From: Nitrospira sp.
GTDB lineage: Bacteria > Nitrospirota > Nitrospiria > Nitrospirales > Nitrospiraceae
Direction: 5' to 3'
DNA length: 64,000 bases
Assembly: GCA_024331095.1 (NCBI GenBank)
Contig: JANDJE010000007.1
Location: forward strand, 17,426-81,425
Position 1 is the first letter of the stretch, and each line of letters begins with the position of its first letter. The notes beneath the pieces were generated by a model. The model ran no database searches. It was given only the letters and a program-made list of their open reading frames with translations, and was not told the DNA's origin. This document shows, one piece after another, positions 25,606 through 36,533 of the stretch. The translations under genes were made by a program, and so were the position numbers.

Positions 25606-25704
25606 GAAAGACCTCCTTTCGGACGACAAAAAGCGGCAGGACCATAGCAAGTTTTTTAAGGCTTGCCAACCGGATGGTGAAGCGAAAAAAAGATAAAAAG
25701 ACGC

Positions 25705-25893
25705 TTAGCCGGTCGATTCCGATTCGTGCGGCTCGGATTCAACGACGGATTCGATGGAGAGTGAAGCACCGGCAATCCGATACCCTTCAGATGCCCAGCG
25801 TCCCAGATCGGTCAGCTTGCACCGTTCGGAGCAAAAGGGCCGCCATGGGTTCTGTTCCCACGTGGTTGGTTTGCGGCAAAGAGGACAGACCAT
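25705..25893 (-). CDS. yacG: YacG-family zinc-finger protein (DNA gyrase inhibitor)
   Basis: 62 residues. The zinc ligands lie in CPLCRKP and [20 protein letters not shown], the exact YacG signature. In E. coli YacG binds GyrB and inhibits gyrase. It lies 69 bp downstream of glnS on the same strand, probably the same transcript. The acidic Ser/Glu tail is typical. Confidence 0.9.
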   Translation of the reverse strand: MVCPLCRKPTTWEQNPWRPFCSERCKLTDLGRWASEGYRIAGASLSIESVVESEPHESESTG

Positions 25894-25962
25894 GGACGTA
25901 TGATATCAAGATGGGGCAGGGGACGGACAGGCTGTGTCTCGGCAAGCCGAGGTGGCCCCGGC

Positions 25963-27663
<1,701 letters not shown>

Positions 27664-27765
27664 GCGAGTCCTTTCGTCATCGTTCGGCAAAAATCGGCAT
27701 GCCTCACGCTCCGTGCATTTTTATCATAGAAGGGTGTGCCGGGAAATGGTCGGAAGCGGCGGGTC

Positions 27766-28206
27766 TCAGGGCGCCGGCTCGTTTGTTGACGGTTCTGCCA
27801 GGCGGGGTGGCGTCGCCTGCACCACGTGAAAGTCTTTCTGCGCGATCAAATGGCCGTCCATCTTCAGGCGAAACTCATAGCGGCCCGGTGAAGGAACGAT
27901 CAACGATGGAATATTGATGCCGAAATCCGAAATTTGCAGCCGGTCGCCGATGGCAATGTTGGGGAGGACGGCGCGACACACGAGCTGTTCGTTGTTCAGA
28001 TACACGAGATCGATTTCAAACTGATGGGTTCCCTCGACATCCGTCAGGCAAAAGTAGAGGCCCATGTGCTGGTGCTGGAAAGGAAAGACCGGCGACTGAA
28101 GATGGGTAAACAGACCGATCAGGCTCTTTTTTCTGGTCAAACTGTCTTCGATGACCTGGTCGCAGACGAGGAAGGCCTGGACGGTGGGTTCGAGAAAATC
28201 CGTCAT
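27766..28206 (-). CDS. Conserved unknown protein, DUF6941-like
   Basis: 146 residues, soluble. AFLVCDQVIEDSLTRKKSLI followed by GLFTHLQSPVFPFQH resembles a widespread small family of unknown function, predicted all-beta. The later GINIPSLIVPSPGRYEFRL segment ends in a sandwich-like strand pair. I assign the family from memory. It precedes glnS on the same strand by about 100 bp. No function can be given. Confidence 0.7.
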   Translation of the reverse strand: MTDFLEPTVQAFLVCDQVIEDSLTRKKSLIGLFTHLQSPVFPFQHQHMGLYFCLTDVEGTHQFEIDLVYLNNEQLVCRAVLPNIAIGDRLQISDFGINIPSLIVPSPGRYEFRLKMDGHLIAQKDFHVVQATPPRLAEPSTNEPAP

Positions 28207-28324
28207 ACGAAGATCGGCGTCATGCTGCGCGCGACGTCACCCATCGTACGGAGCCCATCGTGAAGGCGGATGAAGCCGTTTATTCTGAACGACAACGAGA
28301 CTCCGCGAAAGATCGGTTGCGCGA

Positions 28325-28909
28325 TCATCGTCGAAGATCATGCGAAGGAGAAAACGGTCGCGAACGTTCTGAGCCGAGGACGACCATGCCGCCTCGGGCT
28401 TCGATGATTTCACCGAACAATGTCGCCTGTGATCCGAGGCGGCAATAGTGGGGGGTGATCTCGACCGGCGTGCCGCGATGCGAATGGAAGCAACCGGATC
28501 GAATGTGCGCCCGCTGTTCCGAAATCATCTGCACGTCGAGCATGGAAAGCCCGGATCGAATGTCGAACAGCCGAACCCAAGGAGGATCAGCATGGATGTC
28601 GCCCGCACTTCGGTGAACCTCAATGCCGAATTGCCCCGTCCGGTTCACAACCAACACATTTCGTCGCAGGTGCGCGACGTGGATGCCGCGTTCATCGTAC
28701 AGATCCATCGTCACGAGCAACAGCCCCTCGTCGGGTCGCCATTCCACGACGAGCTGTTCCTTCTCCTCAATCTTCACCACGCCGTTGGTGTCTCGGAACA
28801 CATTGGAGCCGATGAGCAGCTCAAATCGCCGTTGGCGCACGCTCTTGCCTTCGAGACCGGTGCAGCCGGCTAACGTCCCTGGAAAAGATGAGGAACAATT
28901 CTCCTGCAT
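28325..28909 (-). CDS. Unknown protein, 194 aa
   Basis: Not recognised. Predicted beta-rich: ERGIHVAHLRRNVLVVNRTG and QFGIEVHRSAGDI, with GTPVEITPHYC and GEIIEARGGMVVLGSE near the end. Position 13-16 reads LAGC, like a lipobox, but no hydrophobic stretch precedes it from this start, so lipidation is doubtful. It runs towards the DUF6941-like gene, 118 bp away. An overlapping plus-strand frame (28448-28873) looks worse in composition. Confidence 0.5.
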   Translation of the reverse strand: MQENCSSSFPGTLAGCTGLEGKSVRQRRFELLIGSNVFRDTNGVVKIEEKEQLVVEWRPDEGLLLVTMDLYDERGIHVAHLRRNVLVVNRTGQFGIEVHRSAGDIHADPPWVRLFDIRSGLSMLDVQMISEQRAHIRSGCFHSHRGTPVEITPHYCRLGSQATLFGEIIEARGGMVVLGSERSRPFSPSHDLRR

Positions 28910-29188
28910 GCGATTTGCCGTAAGTAAACAGCCGCGCGCGGCGGCATGCGACCCCGCTGCCGGGGCAGCAGAGAAGCAGGCTAGGCCGATGGGGTGTTCC
29001 TGTCAAGAGGGTGAAAGAAGACAAGGGAAAACGCTGAAAGAACGACGGTCCTCCCCGGTCGCTCCCCGGTCGCTCCCATTGAAAAGCCCGAAGGCCCTAT
29101 GCTACCGTCCTGAACGACCTTGTCTTTTTCTCGGCGCTCAGCGCCTTCGGCACGGTTCCCCGGTGTTGAGCGGCGTACCGCGAAAGAT

Positions 29189-29266
29189 GGTCCCATCGTC
29201 TAGCCTGGCCTAGGACGGAGCCCTCTCAAGGCTTAAACACGGGTTCGAATCCCGTTGGGACCACCA
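29189..29266 (+). tRNA. tRNA-Glu (CTC)
   Basis: GGTCCCA pairs with TGGGACC, discriminator A, CCA encoded. Anticodon loop CTCTCAA gives CUC. D-arm ATCGTCTAGCCTGGCCTAGG and T-arm CGGGTTCGAATCCCG are canonical. Length 78 nt with CCA. The scar region with the broken DUF6883-like gene begins just beyond it, and tRNA 3' ends are frequent insertion points, though no direct repeat of the tRNA end was found. Confidence 0.95.
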
Positions 29267-29460
29267 CCCCGATCTTGCTGGGGCGGCCGCTCTTGTGTGT
29301 TGCATCGTAACTGATGTGGCGGGAGAGAGTCCTCACCCCAGGTGTTGGTTCATCTCAGAGGATGCCGGAGAGTAGCACGGACGTCTCGGGTATCGCCGGG
29401 TATCCTTTCAATCATCCTGAGCTTGCTGAGCCGGAGCATCATGGTCGTCGTATCGAGTCT

Positions 29461-29679
29461 GCTGGCGCGGAGAAAATCTTCAACCCACCGCTTTCCCGTC
29501 GAGGATAAGCCAAGGCTGGAATCCAAAGAGTTCGGCCAGCCCTATCAAATACGCGAGGGACACTCGTCGGCCCAAACGGCGTGGCCCTGCCCATTCGCAC
29601 CATCTGGATCACCGAACACTTGTCGGGCATCACGAAGTCCGTTGCACTGATCTCGGACACATGGAGACCATCCCGATGA
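29461..29679 (+). pseudogene. DUF6883-like gene remnant, frameshifted
   Basis: The coherent reading needs more than one frame. KESKEFGQPYQI-like sequence in one frame (about 29503-29551) continues as GTLVGPNGVALPIRTIWITE in another (from about 29560) and stops at 29677-29679. That TGA overlaps the ATG of the next gene (ATGA), as expected of a former partner gene. FGQPYQIRGTLVGPNG followed by a RTIWI strand resembles the end of DUF6883-type proteins, often encoded before DUF4926. The start of the gene cannot be placed in 29267-29460. Confidence 0.45.
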
Positions 29680-29912
29680 AGTTTGAGCTCTACACTGACG
29701 TGGCGTTGACGCGGGATCTGCCGGAGCGCCGACTCCGTCGCGGAGACATTGTGAAACTCGTGGACCATCACATGGCCCCTGATGGGACGGAAGAATACTC
29801 CATTGAAGTCTTCAACGCCGTCGGCGAAACGATTGCCGTCACGGCTGTTCCCGCCAGCGCCCTCGAAGCCCTCCGCGACGACGAGGTCCTCTGTGCCCGT
29901 CAACTCTCGTAA
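29676..29912 (+). CDS. DUF4926-family small protein
   Basis: 78 residues. FELYTDVALTRDLPERRLRR then GDIVKLVDHH and EEYSIEVFNAVGETIAVTAV match the DUF4926 pattern, a small beta-rich protein of unknown function usually paired with a DUF6883 gene. ATG 29676 has GGAGA upstream and overlaps the stop codon of its broken upstream partner. It survives intact although the partner is frameshifted. Confidence 0.72.
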   Translation: MKFELYTDVALTRDLPERRLRRGDIVKLVDHHMAPDGTEEYSIEVFNAVGETIAVTAVPASALEALRDDEVLCARQLS

Positions 29913-29998
29913 AGGCCCTCTCGCCAAGACTGAGACCGTAACGTCCCCTTCTTTGTGAGAACAGGGAGGTGAGGCGAATGAAAGGCCAGCTCTCGTCC

Positions 29999-31173
29999 CT
30001 ATTCTCCGGCTAAGCGGGGCTGAGTGCCAAGATTTTGCTCTGTGCGAGGGTCAAGAGGGCCTGCTGCGTTGCCGTCGTGAATCGTCACGGCGCGCGTCGA
30101 GCATGATGGATGACGGTACTCACGGTGTTGACCATCAGAAAGCGTAACCGTTTGGGCTGGGTCTCCGACAAATCTCCGGGTAAGGCCAGCCGCTTCAACG
30201 CGCTGAGCAGATTGCGGGGCAGCACATTAAGCCGAAACCAGGCGGCGTTACCGTGCTGCCATCCGCAAACGGCTCGCCCTGCTGCTTGCGGACCCGTATG
30301 GCCAGATACCGGCGGACACAGGGCCGATTTTTGCGATGGTGGCCGTCGTCAGGGACAGAGGGCACCTCGGCCCACTCGCAGATCACGTCGGCCTCGTCAT
30401 GGTCCGGCTGCCAGGCATGCTCCGGCAGTCGCCCGATCTCGGCCCACAACGGCGGGCTCATGTCCTCACCGATCGCATACTCGATTCCACGTGCCGGGGT
30501 CTCACCCCGCGCCAACACCTCCTGTTCATACAGGGTACTGTCGCCCCGGACGAAAAGCTGCGTGATCCCTGCGGGCCGGTTCGCGACGGCCTGCTCCCGG
30601 ATACGCATGTTGCCGAACCCCGCCGGCACATGCCCATCTCGAAATTTATTGTGAACGATCAGGTCCTGCTCGGCCCAGGCGACGATGACCGGTTGATAGC
30701 CGCGCGTGCCATCGTAGGTTATAGTCACCGTGTGCTTCCGGGGATCTAGAATCGTCGCATCCACATCCAGCGTCGCGGTGCGCTGCGGCGCCTGGTGCTG
30801 GACGGCGGCCACGATACGTCGGTTCGCCACGCCGACGCCCGCCAGGGGCGCCGACTCCTCCGGGGATGGCCGTCTTCTCGCCGGTGCGCCACAACGGAGG
30901 CTCTCGATATGGAAGCCCCCGGGAAGTCCCGCATTGGAGTGGCTGCGGTCCCGGCCCGCCGTCCACAATGCGATCAGCGTCTCCACCAATTGCGCGGGCG
31001 TCACCCCGCGCTGCCGCTGCTTGAGGCGGACCTGGTCATTGACGACCTGCGCGGCCCCGACATGGCGAAACAGCTCGATCACCAGCGGCACTCCCGCGTG
31101 CACGGGCACAAGACACGGATCAATGCGGTCGTCAATCTCGAAGGGGAGTCGCTCGGACGGCCAGCTCAGACAT
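29999..31173 (-). pseudogene. IS1380-family transposase, decayed
   Basis: Fragments of one DDE transposase lie in several frames: DDRIDPCLVPVHAGVPLVI and VVNDQVRLKQRQRGVTPAQL at the N-terminus, TLDVDATILDPRKHTVTITY with the first catalytic Asp, LFVRGDSTLYEQEVLA, and RRYLAIRVRKQQGE. Around 30880-30960 the reading shifts through three frames. Near 30245 it jumps to the C-terminal WFRLNVLPRNLLSALKRLAL in another frame, with the stop at 29999-30001, so a middle segment is missing. I found no terminal inverted repeats at either edge. Inactive. Confidence 0.8.
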
Positions 31174-31325
31174 CGGCTTCCTCCTTGGTGTCTTGGTCGC
31201 CCACTGGGTGATATCTGAAACAATGCCGGTGCCATGCAGGTCGCCGCTTTTCATTCAATCGGAACCAAATCTCGGTCTCTTCGAGTTTCGTGCTTAGCCT
31301 GAGAATTAGGGAGGAACAGGATTCA

Positions 31326-31355
31326 TTGACGCTCCCGGCAACGGTTGTGTATAAG
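31326..31355 (+). promoter_or_regulatory. Candidate promoter for the DsbA-like gene
   Basis: TTGACG (31326-31331), 18 nt, TATAAG (31350-31355), about 90 bp upstream of the start codon. Confidence 0.45.
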
Positions 31356-31444
31356 AAAGCGGCGTGCCATGCGTGGTTTCGAGTTCATCCACCTCGTGCC
31401 GCGCTGCGCCCCATGCGCACTCCACGAGAACACGGAATAACAGA

Positions 31445-32089
31445 ATGCTCATGCGACAGCGGTTGACATGGTTGGCGCTGACGATTGCGACGGCCTTGTG
31501 GTGCGGCTGTCTCCAGCCGGTGCCGGTGGATGCCGCCGAGACGGACGTGCGGGTCAGGGGGCAGGCCGACGCCCCGGTGACATTGATCGAATATTCCGAC
31601 TTCACCTGCGGGTACTGCGTCAAGTTCTTCAAAGAGACCTGGCCGCGCTTGCAGGCTCGCTACGTCGATACCGGCAAGGTGAAGTTCCTGTACCGAGACT
31701 TTCCGCGCGCTGACCAGGGGCCAGGTTTCGATGCGGCGATGGCGGCCCGCTGCGCCGGTGCGCAGGGCAAGTATTGGGCGATGCACGATCGTCTGTTCGG
31801 AGAGGGGGGGCGGCTCGCTACGACCGTGTATGCCCGCCATGCGTCGGCGATCGGGCTGGATGCCGCCGCCTTTGCGCAGTGCGTCAAAGACGGACGCTAC
31901 GCCAAGGCGATTTTCGAAGATCGGCAGGAAGCCAACAATTGGGGATTCCGAGGGACGCCCGGGTTCATTCTGTTTCGGACGCATAGCGAACCGAGCGAGA
32001 AAGAACCGGCGATTGCCATTCCGGGGGCGTTCCCCTTTGAAATGTTTGCGGAGGAGATCGAACAGCTTCTTGCCGGCAAAGCGCGTTAG
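31445..32089 (+). CDS. DsbA-family thiol oxidoreductase, exported
   Basis: 214 residues. The N-terminus is a signal sequence (LTWLALTIATALWCGCLQPV); WCGC could serve as a lipobox, so a lipoprotein is possible. The thioredoxin-like DsbA domain has VTLIEYSDFTCGYCVKFFKE with active-site CGYC, then FLYRDFP, and cis-Pro region FRGTPGFILF. It acts on periplasmic protein thiols, either as oxidase or isomerase. A partner DsbB/DsbD is not in the window. Start uncertain between ATG 31445 and 31451. Confidence 0.88.
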   Translation: MLMRQRLTWLALTIATALWCGCLQPVPVDAAETDVRVRGQADAPVTLIEYSDFTCGYCVKFFKETWPRLQARYVDTGKVKFLYRDFPRADQGPGFDAAMAARCAGAQGKYWAMHDRLFGEGGRLATTVYARHASAIGLDAAAFAQCVKDGRYAKAIFEDRQEANNWGFRGTPGFILFRTHSEPSEKEPAIAIPGAFPFEMFAEEIEQLLAGKAR

Positions 32090-32238
32090 ATGTAATTGAG
32101 GACGTGAAAGATGGTGCCGGAAGACGAGGGCAAGGCCATGCCCGTGCAGTCCGACCGCTTTTCCGTCCGAGTGCGATGAGAGATGGAACGAGAGATTCCG
32201 TTGTATCGGTCACGTTTGTAACCAGATAGGAATATCTT

Positions 32239-32511
32239 ATGGCATCACCACAGTTGTTCTGGCCGGTTTCCCATCGCGATGATGATTTTTGGGTCTGCAT
32301 GTCCTGTCTGGGAGAGGTGTTCTATCGAAAAGTGCCCATGCCCGATTGTCCGTCGTGTCACGGGGTTTCGACCTATGAGGGGTTTTCTCTCGAGGCCATT
32401 CGAGATTGGGGAACGGAAGAATTGATTGCCAAGGCCGTCGCGGCTCAGCAAGAGGCGGCGACGTCGGAGCCCCCCGTCGAATCTTCAGCCCCGGTCGAAG
32501 CGGCGGACTAG
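32239..32511 (+). CDS. Small zinc-ribbon protein, unknown role
   Basis: 90 residues. Two CxxC pairs (CMSC and CPSC) 18 residues apart form a zinc ribbon: FWVCMSCLGEVFYRK then PDCPSCHGVSTYEGF. The C-terminal third is a low-complexity Ala/Glu/Pro tail. AGGA precedes ATG 32239. It is followed by the aldehyde dehydrogenase gene with a 24-nt gap, so they may be co-transcribed. No function is known to me. Confidence 0.7.
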   Translation: MASPQLFWPVSHRDDDFWVCMSCLGEVFYRKVPMPDCPSCHGVSTYEGFSLEAIRDWGTEELIAKAVAAQQEAATSEPPVESSAPVEAAD

Positions 32512-32535
32512 CAGGTCACGGCTTGCAGGTATCTC

Positions 32536-33978
32536 GTGCAGCAATCGCGCCCTTTTCTCCTTCACGGCCAATGGAAGCAGAGCGCCCGAACGACCAGGGT
32601 CGTGGACCCATTTACCGGCCGGACCATCGCCACCGTCGCCCAAGCCACAGACACCGATCTCGAAGAGGCGATCGCCTCCACGGTTGAAGCCGCGCCCGTG
32701 ATGGCGGGTATGCCGGGACACGCCCGCTATAAGATCTTGCAACAGATCGCCGCCCTCCTTTCTCAACGCCGGGATGAGGTCGCCTCCACGATCACCGCCG
32801 AGGCGGGCAAGCCGATCACGGATGCCAAACGGGAAGTCGATCGGGCGGTGCAAACCTTTACGGTGGCGGCCGAGGAATCCCGGCGAATCGCCGGCGACGT
32901 TGTCCCCTTGGATTGGACGCCGGGGTCCGATTCCCACGTCGGTATCCTCAGGCGGTTTCCCATCGGGCCCGTTCTCGGTATCACGCCGTTTAATTTTCCG
33001 CTCAATTTAGTGGCTCACAAGGTGGCGCCAGCGCTCGCCGCCGGCAATCCCATCCTCATTAAACCAGCTCCACAGACGCCGTTAACTGCCTTGCGGTTGG
33101 GGGAATTGGCGCTGGAAGCGGGGCTTCCGCCCGGCGGCCTCAACGTCGTGCCCTGCGACAATGTGTCGGCGGAGCGGTTGGTCATCGATCCTCGGTTCAA
33201 GCTCTTGAGTTTTACAGGCAGCGCCGCGGTGGGTTGGATGCTCAAGGCGAAGTGCGGCAAAAAGAAGGTCGTGTTGGAATTGGGGGGCAACGCGGGAGTG
33301 ATCGTCGAACCGGATGCCGATCTTGATCTGGCGGCCAAACGGTGCGCCGCCGGTGGATTCGGCTATGCGGGTCAGACCTGCATTTCCGTCCAACGGGTGT
33401 TCGTGCACCAATCGGTGGCGGATCCGTTTACGACGAAGTTGCTCATGCACGTCGCGCGGTTGAAGGCCGGAGATCCCACCGACGAGACAACGACCATCGG
33501 GCCGTTGATCGATCAATCTGCCGCCCATCGCGTCGAAAGCTGGATCAATGAAGCCGTGGCGGAAGGGGCCCGTGTGTTGCTGGGGGGAAAACGGATGGGA
33601 TCGGTGGTCGAGGCGACCGTCTTGTCGGACGTCAAACCGGACATGAAAGTGTCCTGTCAGGAGGTGTTCGGCCCCGTGGTGACGGTGACACCATACGGCC
33701 GCTTCGGCGAGGCGATCGCTATGCTCAATCAATCGGACTACGGACTCCAGGCCGGCGTATTTACGCGGGACATCAATAAAGTCTTTTATGCGTTTCGCCA
33801 TCTGGAAGTCGGAGCCGTGCTGGCCAACGAAATTCCGACGTTCCGTTCGGACCACATGCCGTACGGCGGCGTCAAGGATTCCGGGTTGGGGCGCGAGGGC
33901 GTGCGGGCTGCCATTGAGGAGATGACGGAGCCGAAGCTGCTGATCGTGAACGCCCAGGACCCGGACTCTTCGACCTAA
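32536..33978 (+). CDS. Aldehyde dehydrogenase (NAD(P)+)
   Basis: 480 residues, ALDH superfamily. ITPFNFPLNLVAHKVAPALA and LIKPAPQTPLTAL form the cofactor site, LSFTGSAAVGW the glycine motif, VLELGGNAG carries the general-base Glu, and YAGQTCISVQRVFVH the catalytic Cys. It oxidises an aldehyde to the acid. The start is GTG 32536. pdaD and speB follow, so an amine-derived aldehyde is conceivable as substrate, but a promoter candidate separates them and this remains inference. Confidence 0.92.
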   Translation: MQQSRPFLLHGQWKQSARTTRVVDPFTGRTIATVAQATDTDLEEAIASTVEAAPVMAGMPGHARYKILQQIAALLSQRRDEVASTITAEAGKPITDAKREVDRAVQTFTVAAEESRRIAGDVVPLDWTPGSDSHVGILRRFPIGPVLGITPFNFPLNLVAHKVAPALAAGNPILIKPAPQTPLTALRLGELALEAGLPPGGLNVVPCDNVSAERLVIDPRFKLLSFTGSAAVGWMLKAKCGKKKVVLELGGNAGVIVEPDADLDLAAKRCAAGGFGYAGQTCISVQRVFVHQSVADPFTTKLLMHVARLKAGDPTDETTTIGPLIDQSAAHRVESWINEAVAEGARVLLGGKRMGSVVEATVLSDVKPDMKVSCQEVFGPVVTVTPYGRFGEAIAMLNQSDYGLQAGVFTRDINKVFYAFRHLEVGAVLANEIPTFRSDHMPYGGVKDSGLGREGVRAAIEEMTEPKLLIVNAQDPDSST

Positions 33979-34005
33979 GAAAATTGTAAAAATTGTTTCA
34001 GGATA

Positions 34006-34034
34006 TTGCGAAGCGGAATCAATCTTGATACAAG
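34006..34034 (+). promoter_or_regulatory. pdaD: Candidate pdaD promoter
   Basis: TTGCGA, 17 nt, TACAAG in the AT-richer 172-bp gap before pdaD. Both boxes are partial matches. Confidence 0.35.
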
Positions 34035-34151
34035 AGCACGCTTCGTGCGGGAACCGATTCTGATTCGGATGACTGAGGGCCGGAGATCTGCGCAAGCCCC
34101 GCCGACAGCTCGAAAGCCCGGGCGACTCAATCACCAAGAGAGGGAGCACAC

Positions 34152-34721
34152 ATGGTACCGACGCACATGTTTTTGACGAGAGGGGTGGGCGTACACAAGG
34201 AGAAACTGGCCTCTTTTGAGGAGGCGTTGCGAAGCGCGGGGGTTGCCTACTGCAATCTCGTCAGCGTGTCGTCCATTTTGCCGCCCAATTGCAAAATCAT
34301 CTCGCGGAACCGGGGCGAGAAGCTGCTGAGCCCCGGGGAAATCACGTTCTGCGTCATGGCCCGTTCCGAAACCAACGAACGAAATCGGCTGATTTCGGCC
34401 TCGGTCGGCCTGGCGAAGCCGACGGACCGCAACAGCTACGGGTACTTATCCGAACACCATGCCCACGGCGAGACGGACGAGGAAACCGGCGAGTACACGG
34501 AGGATCTTGCGGCTCAGATGCTGGCCACCACGCTGGGGTTGGAATTTGACCCCAACGTCGCTTGGAAGGAGCGCGAGCAGGTGTTCAAGATGGGCGGTAA
34601 GATCGTCAAAACATCGAATATCACTCAGTCGGCGATCGGAAAAGCCGGCAAGTGGACGACAGTCATCGCGCTCGCGGTCTTCATCCCGGGCGAGAACGTG
34701 GCCAAGCGGTATCGTCGATAA
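34152..34721 (+). CDS. pdaD: Pyruvoyl-dependent arginine decarboxylase
   Basis: 189 residues. [17 protein letters not shown] contains the self-cleavage site Ser40-Ser41; the new N-terminal serine becomes the pyruvoyl cofactor. [15 protein letters not shown] and [17 protein letters not shown] complete the family pattern. It converts arginine to agmatine and CO2, the first step to putrescine. GAGGGAG precedes the ATG. speB follows 58 bp downstream. Confidence 0.94.
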   Translation: MVPTHMFLTRGVGVHKEKLASFEEALRSAGVAYCNLVSVSSILPPNCKIISRNRGEKLLSPGEITFCVMARSETNERNRLISASVGLAKPTDRNSYGYLSEHHAHGETDEETGEYTEDLAAQMLATTLGLEFDPNVAWKEREQVFKMGGKIVKTSNITQSAIGKAGKWTTVIALAVFIPGENVAKRYRR

Positions 34722-34779
34722 CGGATGCGCCGGGCCTGACTCTTCAGCGTGACCGGCGCTTGATAAAAGGACGCATGCC

Positions 34780-35730
34780 ATGACGTTGCCGGCCGGATGG
34801 GAAGGGCCGGAGCACAATTTTCTCGGCCTGGAAGAACCGTGGTGCCATCCGGATCGGGCCGGCGTCTACGTCCTGCCGATTCCCTACGAGCATACGTCCA
34901 GCTATGTCCGAGGGTCGGATCACGGCCCCTCCGCCATTCTTGAAGCATCCCGTCAGGTCGAGCTGTACGATGAACAACTCGAATGCGAACCCTTTCGCGA
35001 GTGGGGCGGGATTGCCACGGCGTCGGCGTTGGATCTGGAGGGGAAAGTGGATCGGGCCGCCGTCACCGCCATCGAGCAGTTCGTTCGTCCTCACGTCGAG
35101 GCCGGGCGATTGCTTGTGACGTTGACCGGGGAACATACCGGCGCGTTGGGAGCGATCCGCGCCCACGCCCGGCGGTACCCGAACCTGTGCGTCGTGCAGA
35201 TCGACGCGCACGGTGATTTGCGCGACGCCTACCAGGGCAACCCCTTCAGCCACGCCAGCGTCATGGCCAGAGTGGTGGAGGACGGGCATCCGCTGGTCCA
35301 GGTCGGCATACGGTCGATCAGCGGGGAAGAGATGATTCGAATAAAGACGACGGATCGGATCGCCACGTTTTTCGCCGCAAGCCTCTTGGATCCCTCCGGC
35401 CCCTACGGCGGGCAGGCCTCCAGATGGATTCCCGACGTCGTGGCTGCTTGCAAAGGGCCGGTCTATCTTACGTTCGACTGTGACGGGCTTGATCCTTCCA
35501 TTGTTCCTGCGTTGGGCACTCCCGAACCGGGCGGGTTGGGCTGGTACGATACCTTAAATCTGGTCGCCGCTCTTGCCGGAGGTCCCGGTATCGTGGGAAT
35601 GGACGTGAGTGAAATGACTCCCATCGAGGGCTTCGTGGCTCCCCAGTTTTCGGTGGCTCGGTTGATCTATCGTATGCTCGGCCGCATCAAGGCCGCAAAG
35701 CTTGTTCGAGAGTCATCTCCCGCCTTGTGA
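34780..35730 (+). CDS. speB: Agmatinase (ureohydrolase family)
   Basis: 316 residues. Manganese ligands are in LTGEHTGALGA (His119), IDAHGDLRDAY (Asp142, His144, Asp146) and FDCDGLDPSIV, all in family positions; the usual GGDH is TGEH here. It hydrolyses agmatine to putrescine and urea. With pdaD it makes a complete two-step route from arginine. AAGGA precedes ATG 34780. Its stop overlaps the next gene's GTG. Confidence 0.9.
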   Translation: MTLPAGWEGPEHNFLGLEEPWCHPDRAGVYVLPIPYEHTSSYVRGSDHGPSAILEASRQVELYDEQLECEPFREWGGIATASALDLEGKVDRAAVTAIEQFVRPHVEAGRLLVTLTGEHTGALGAIRAHARRYPNLCVVQIDAHGDLRDAYQGNPFSHASVMARVVEDGHPLVQVGIRSISGEEMIRIKTTDRIATFFAASLLDPSGPYGGQASRWIPDVVAACKGPVYLTFDCDGLDPSIVPALGTPEPGGLGWYDTLNLVAALAGGPGIVGMDVSEMTPIEGFVAPQFSVARLIYRMLGRIKAAKLVRESSPAL

Positions 35731-36467
35731 GCTCTTGCACGGTTGCCGACGGGTCGCCCGTGACCGCTTTCATCCGCATCAACAAGTTTTTCACCGAGCA
35801 GGGGATCTGTTCCCGGCGAGAGGCGGATCGCCTGATTGAATCGGGCGCCGTCACGATCAACGGGCGCGTGGCCAAACTGGGCGACCGGGTGAGTCGCACG
35901 GACGTGATCGCCCGTGATGGACGGGTGATTCCGTGGGGGAAGGCGCCCGTGTATATCAAATACCACAAGCCGGTGGGGGTGACGACCACCAGTGAGCCGC
36001 ACGTGCATCGCAACATCATTGCGGAAATCGGCTATCCGGAGCGGATTTTCCCGATCGGACGGTTGGATAAAGATTCCTCCGGATTGATTCTGCTGACGAA
36101 CGATGGGGACATCGTCAATGAAATCCTTCGCGCCGAGTTCGGACACGAACGGGAATATGTCGTCGAGGTAGATCGCCCGTTCGATCGACGGTTCCTGGAT
36201 CAAATGGCTGCGGGTGTGGAAGTGCTTGGCGCCATGACGAAACCGTGCAAGATTTTCCGCGTCGGACCCAAGCGGTTTCGAATCATTCTCACGGAGGGGC
36301 GCAATCGTCAAATCAGGCGGATGTGTGCGGCGTTGGGCTATCGGGTCGCGAGCCTTCACCGCGTGCGAATCATGCACATCACCATTGATAAGCTTGCCGT
36401 GGGAGAATGGCGCGAATTGACCGCCCAGGAGCGGCAAAAACTGTTGGAAGCCGTGGGCCGTGGATAA
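35727..36467 (+). CDS. rluF: 23S rRNA pseudouridine synthase, RluB/RluF type
   Basis: 246 residues. An S4 RNA-binding domain (IRINKFFTEQGICSRREADR) is followed by the catalytic domain with FPIGRLDKDSSGLILLTNDG, whose Asp is the nucleophile, and EGRNRQIRRMCAALGY. It isomerises a uridine in 23S rRNA. RluF is favoured over RluB by the sequence before the catalytic motif, but this is tentative. GTG 35727 overlaps the speB stop; GTG 35760 gives the better family N-terminus. Confidence 0.88.
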   Translation: MSSCTVADGSPVTAFIRINKFFTEQGICSRREADRLIESGAVTINGRVAKLGDRVSRTDVIARDGRVIPWGKAPVYIKYHKPVGVTTTSEPHVHRNIIAEIGYPERIFPIGRLDKDSSGLILLTNDGDIVNEILRAEFGHEREYVVEVDRPFDRRFLDQMAAGVEVLGAMTKPCKIFRVGPKRFRIILTEGRNRQIRRMCAALGYRVASLHRVRIMHITIDKLAVGEWRELTAQERQKLLEAVGRG

Positions 36468-36533
36468 GTTACCCTGACTTCCTCGGCGCATGGATGATTG
36501 CCTTGAAGTAGGGTTCAGAAAGTTGCCTGACTC

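Noticed and set aside
28448..28873. 141-codon plus-strand frame opposite the 194-residue unknown protein
   Set aside because: Composition looks like an antisense shadow; the minus-strand reading is more protein-like, though neither is certain.
29061..29104. TTGAAA...TATGCT as tRNA-Glu promoter
   Set aside because: The 13-nt spacing is too short and the tRNA begins about 85 bp further on.
30110..30749. Plus-strand frames across the transposase remnant
   Set aside because: Shadows of the decayed minus-strand transposase.
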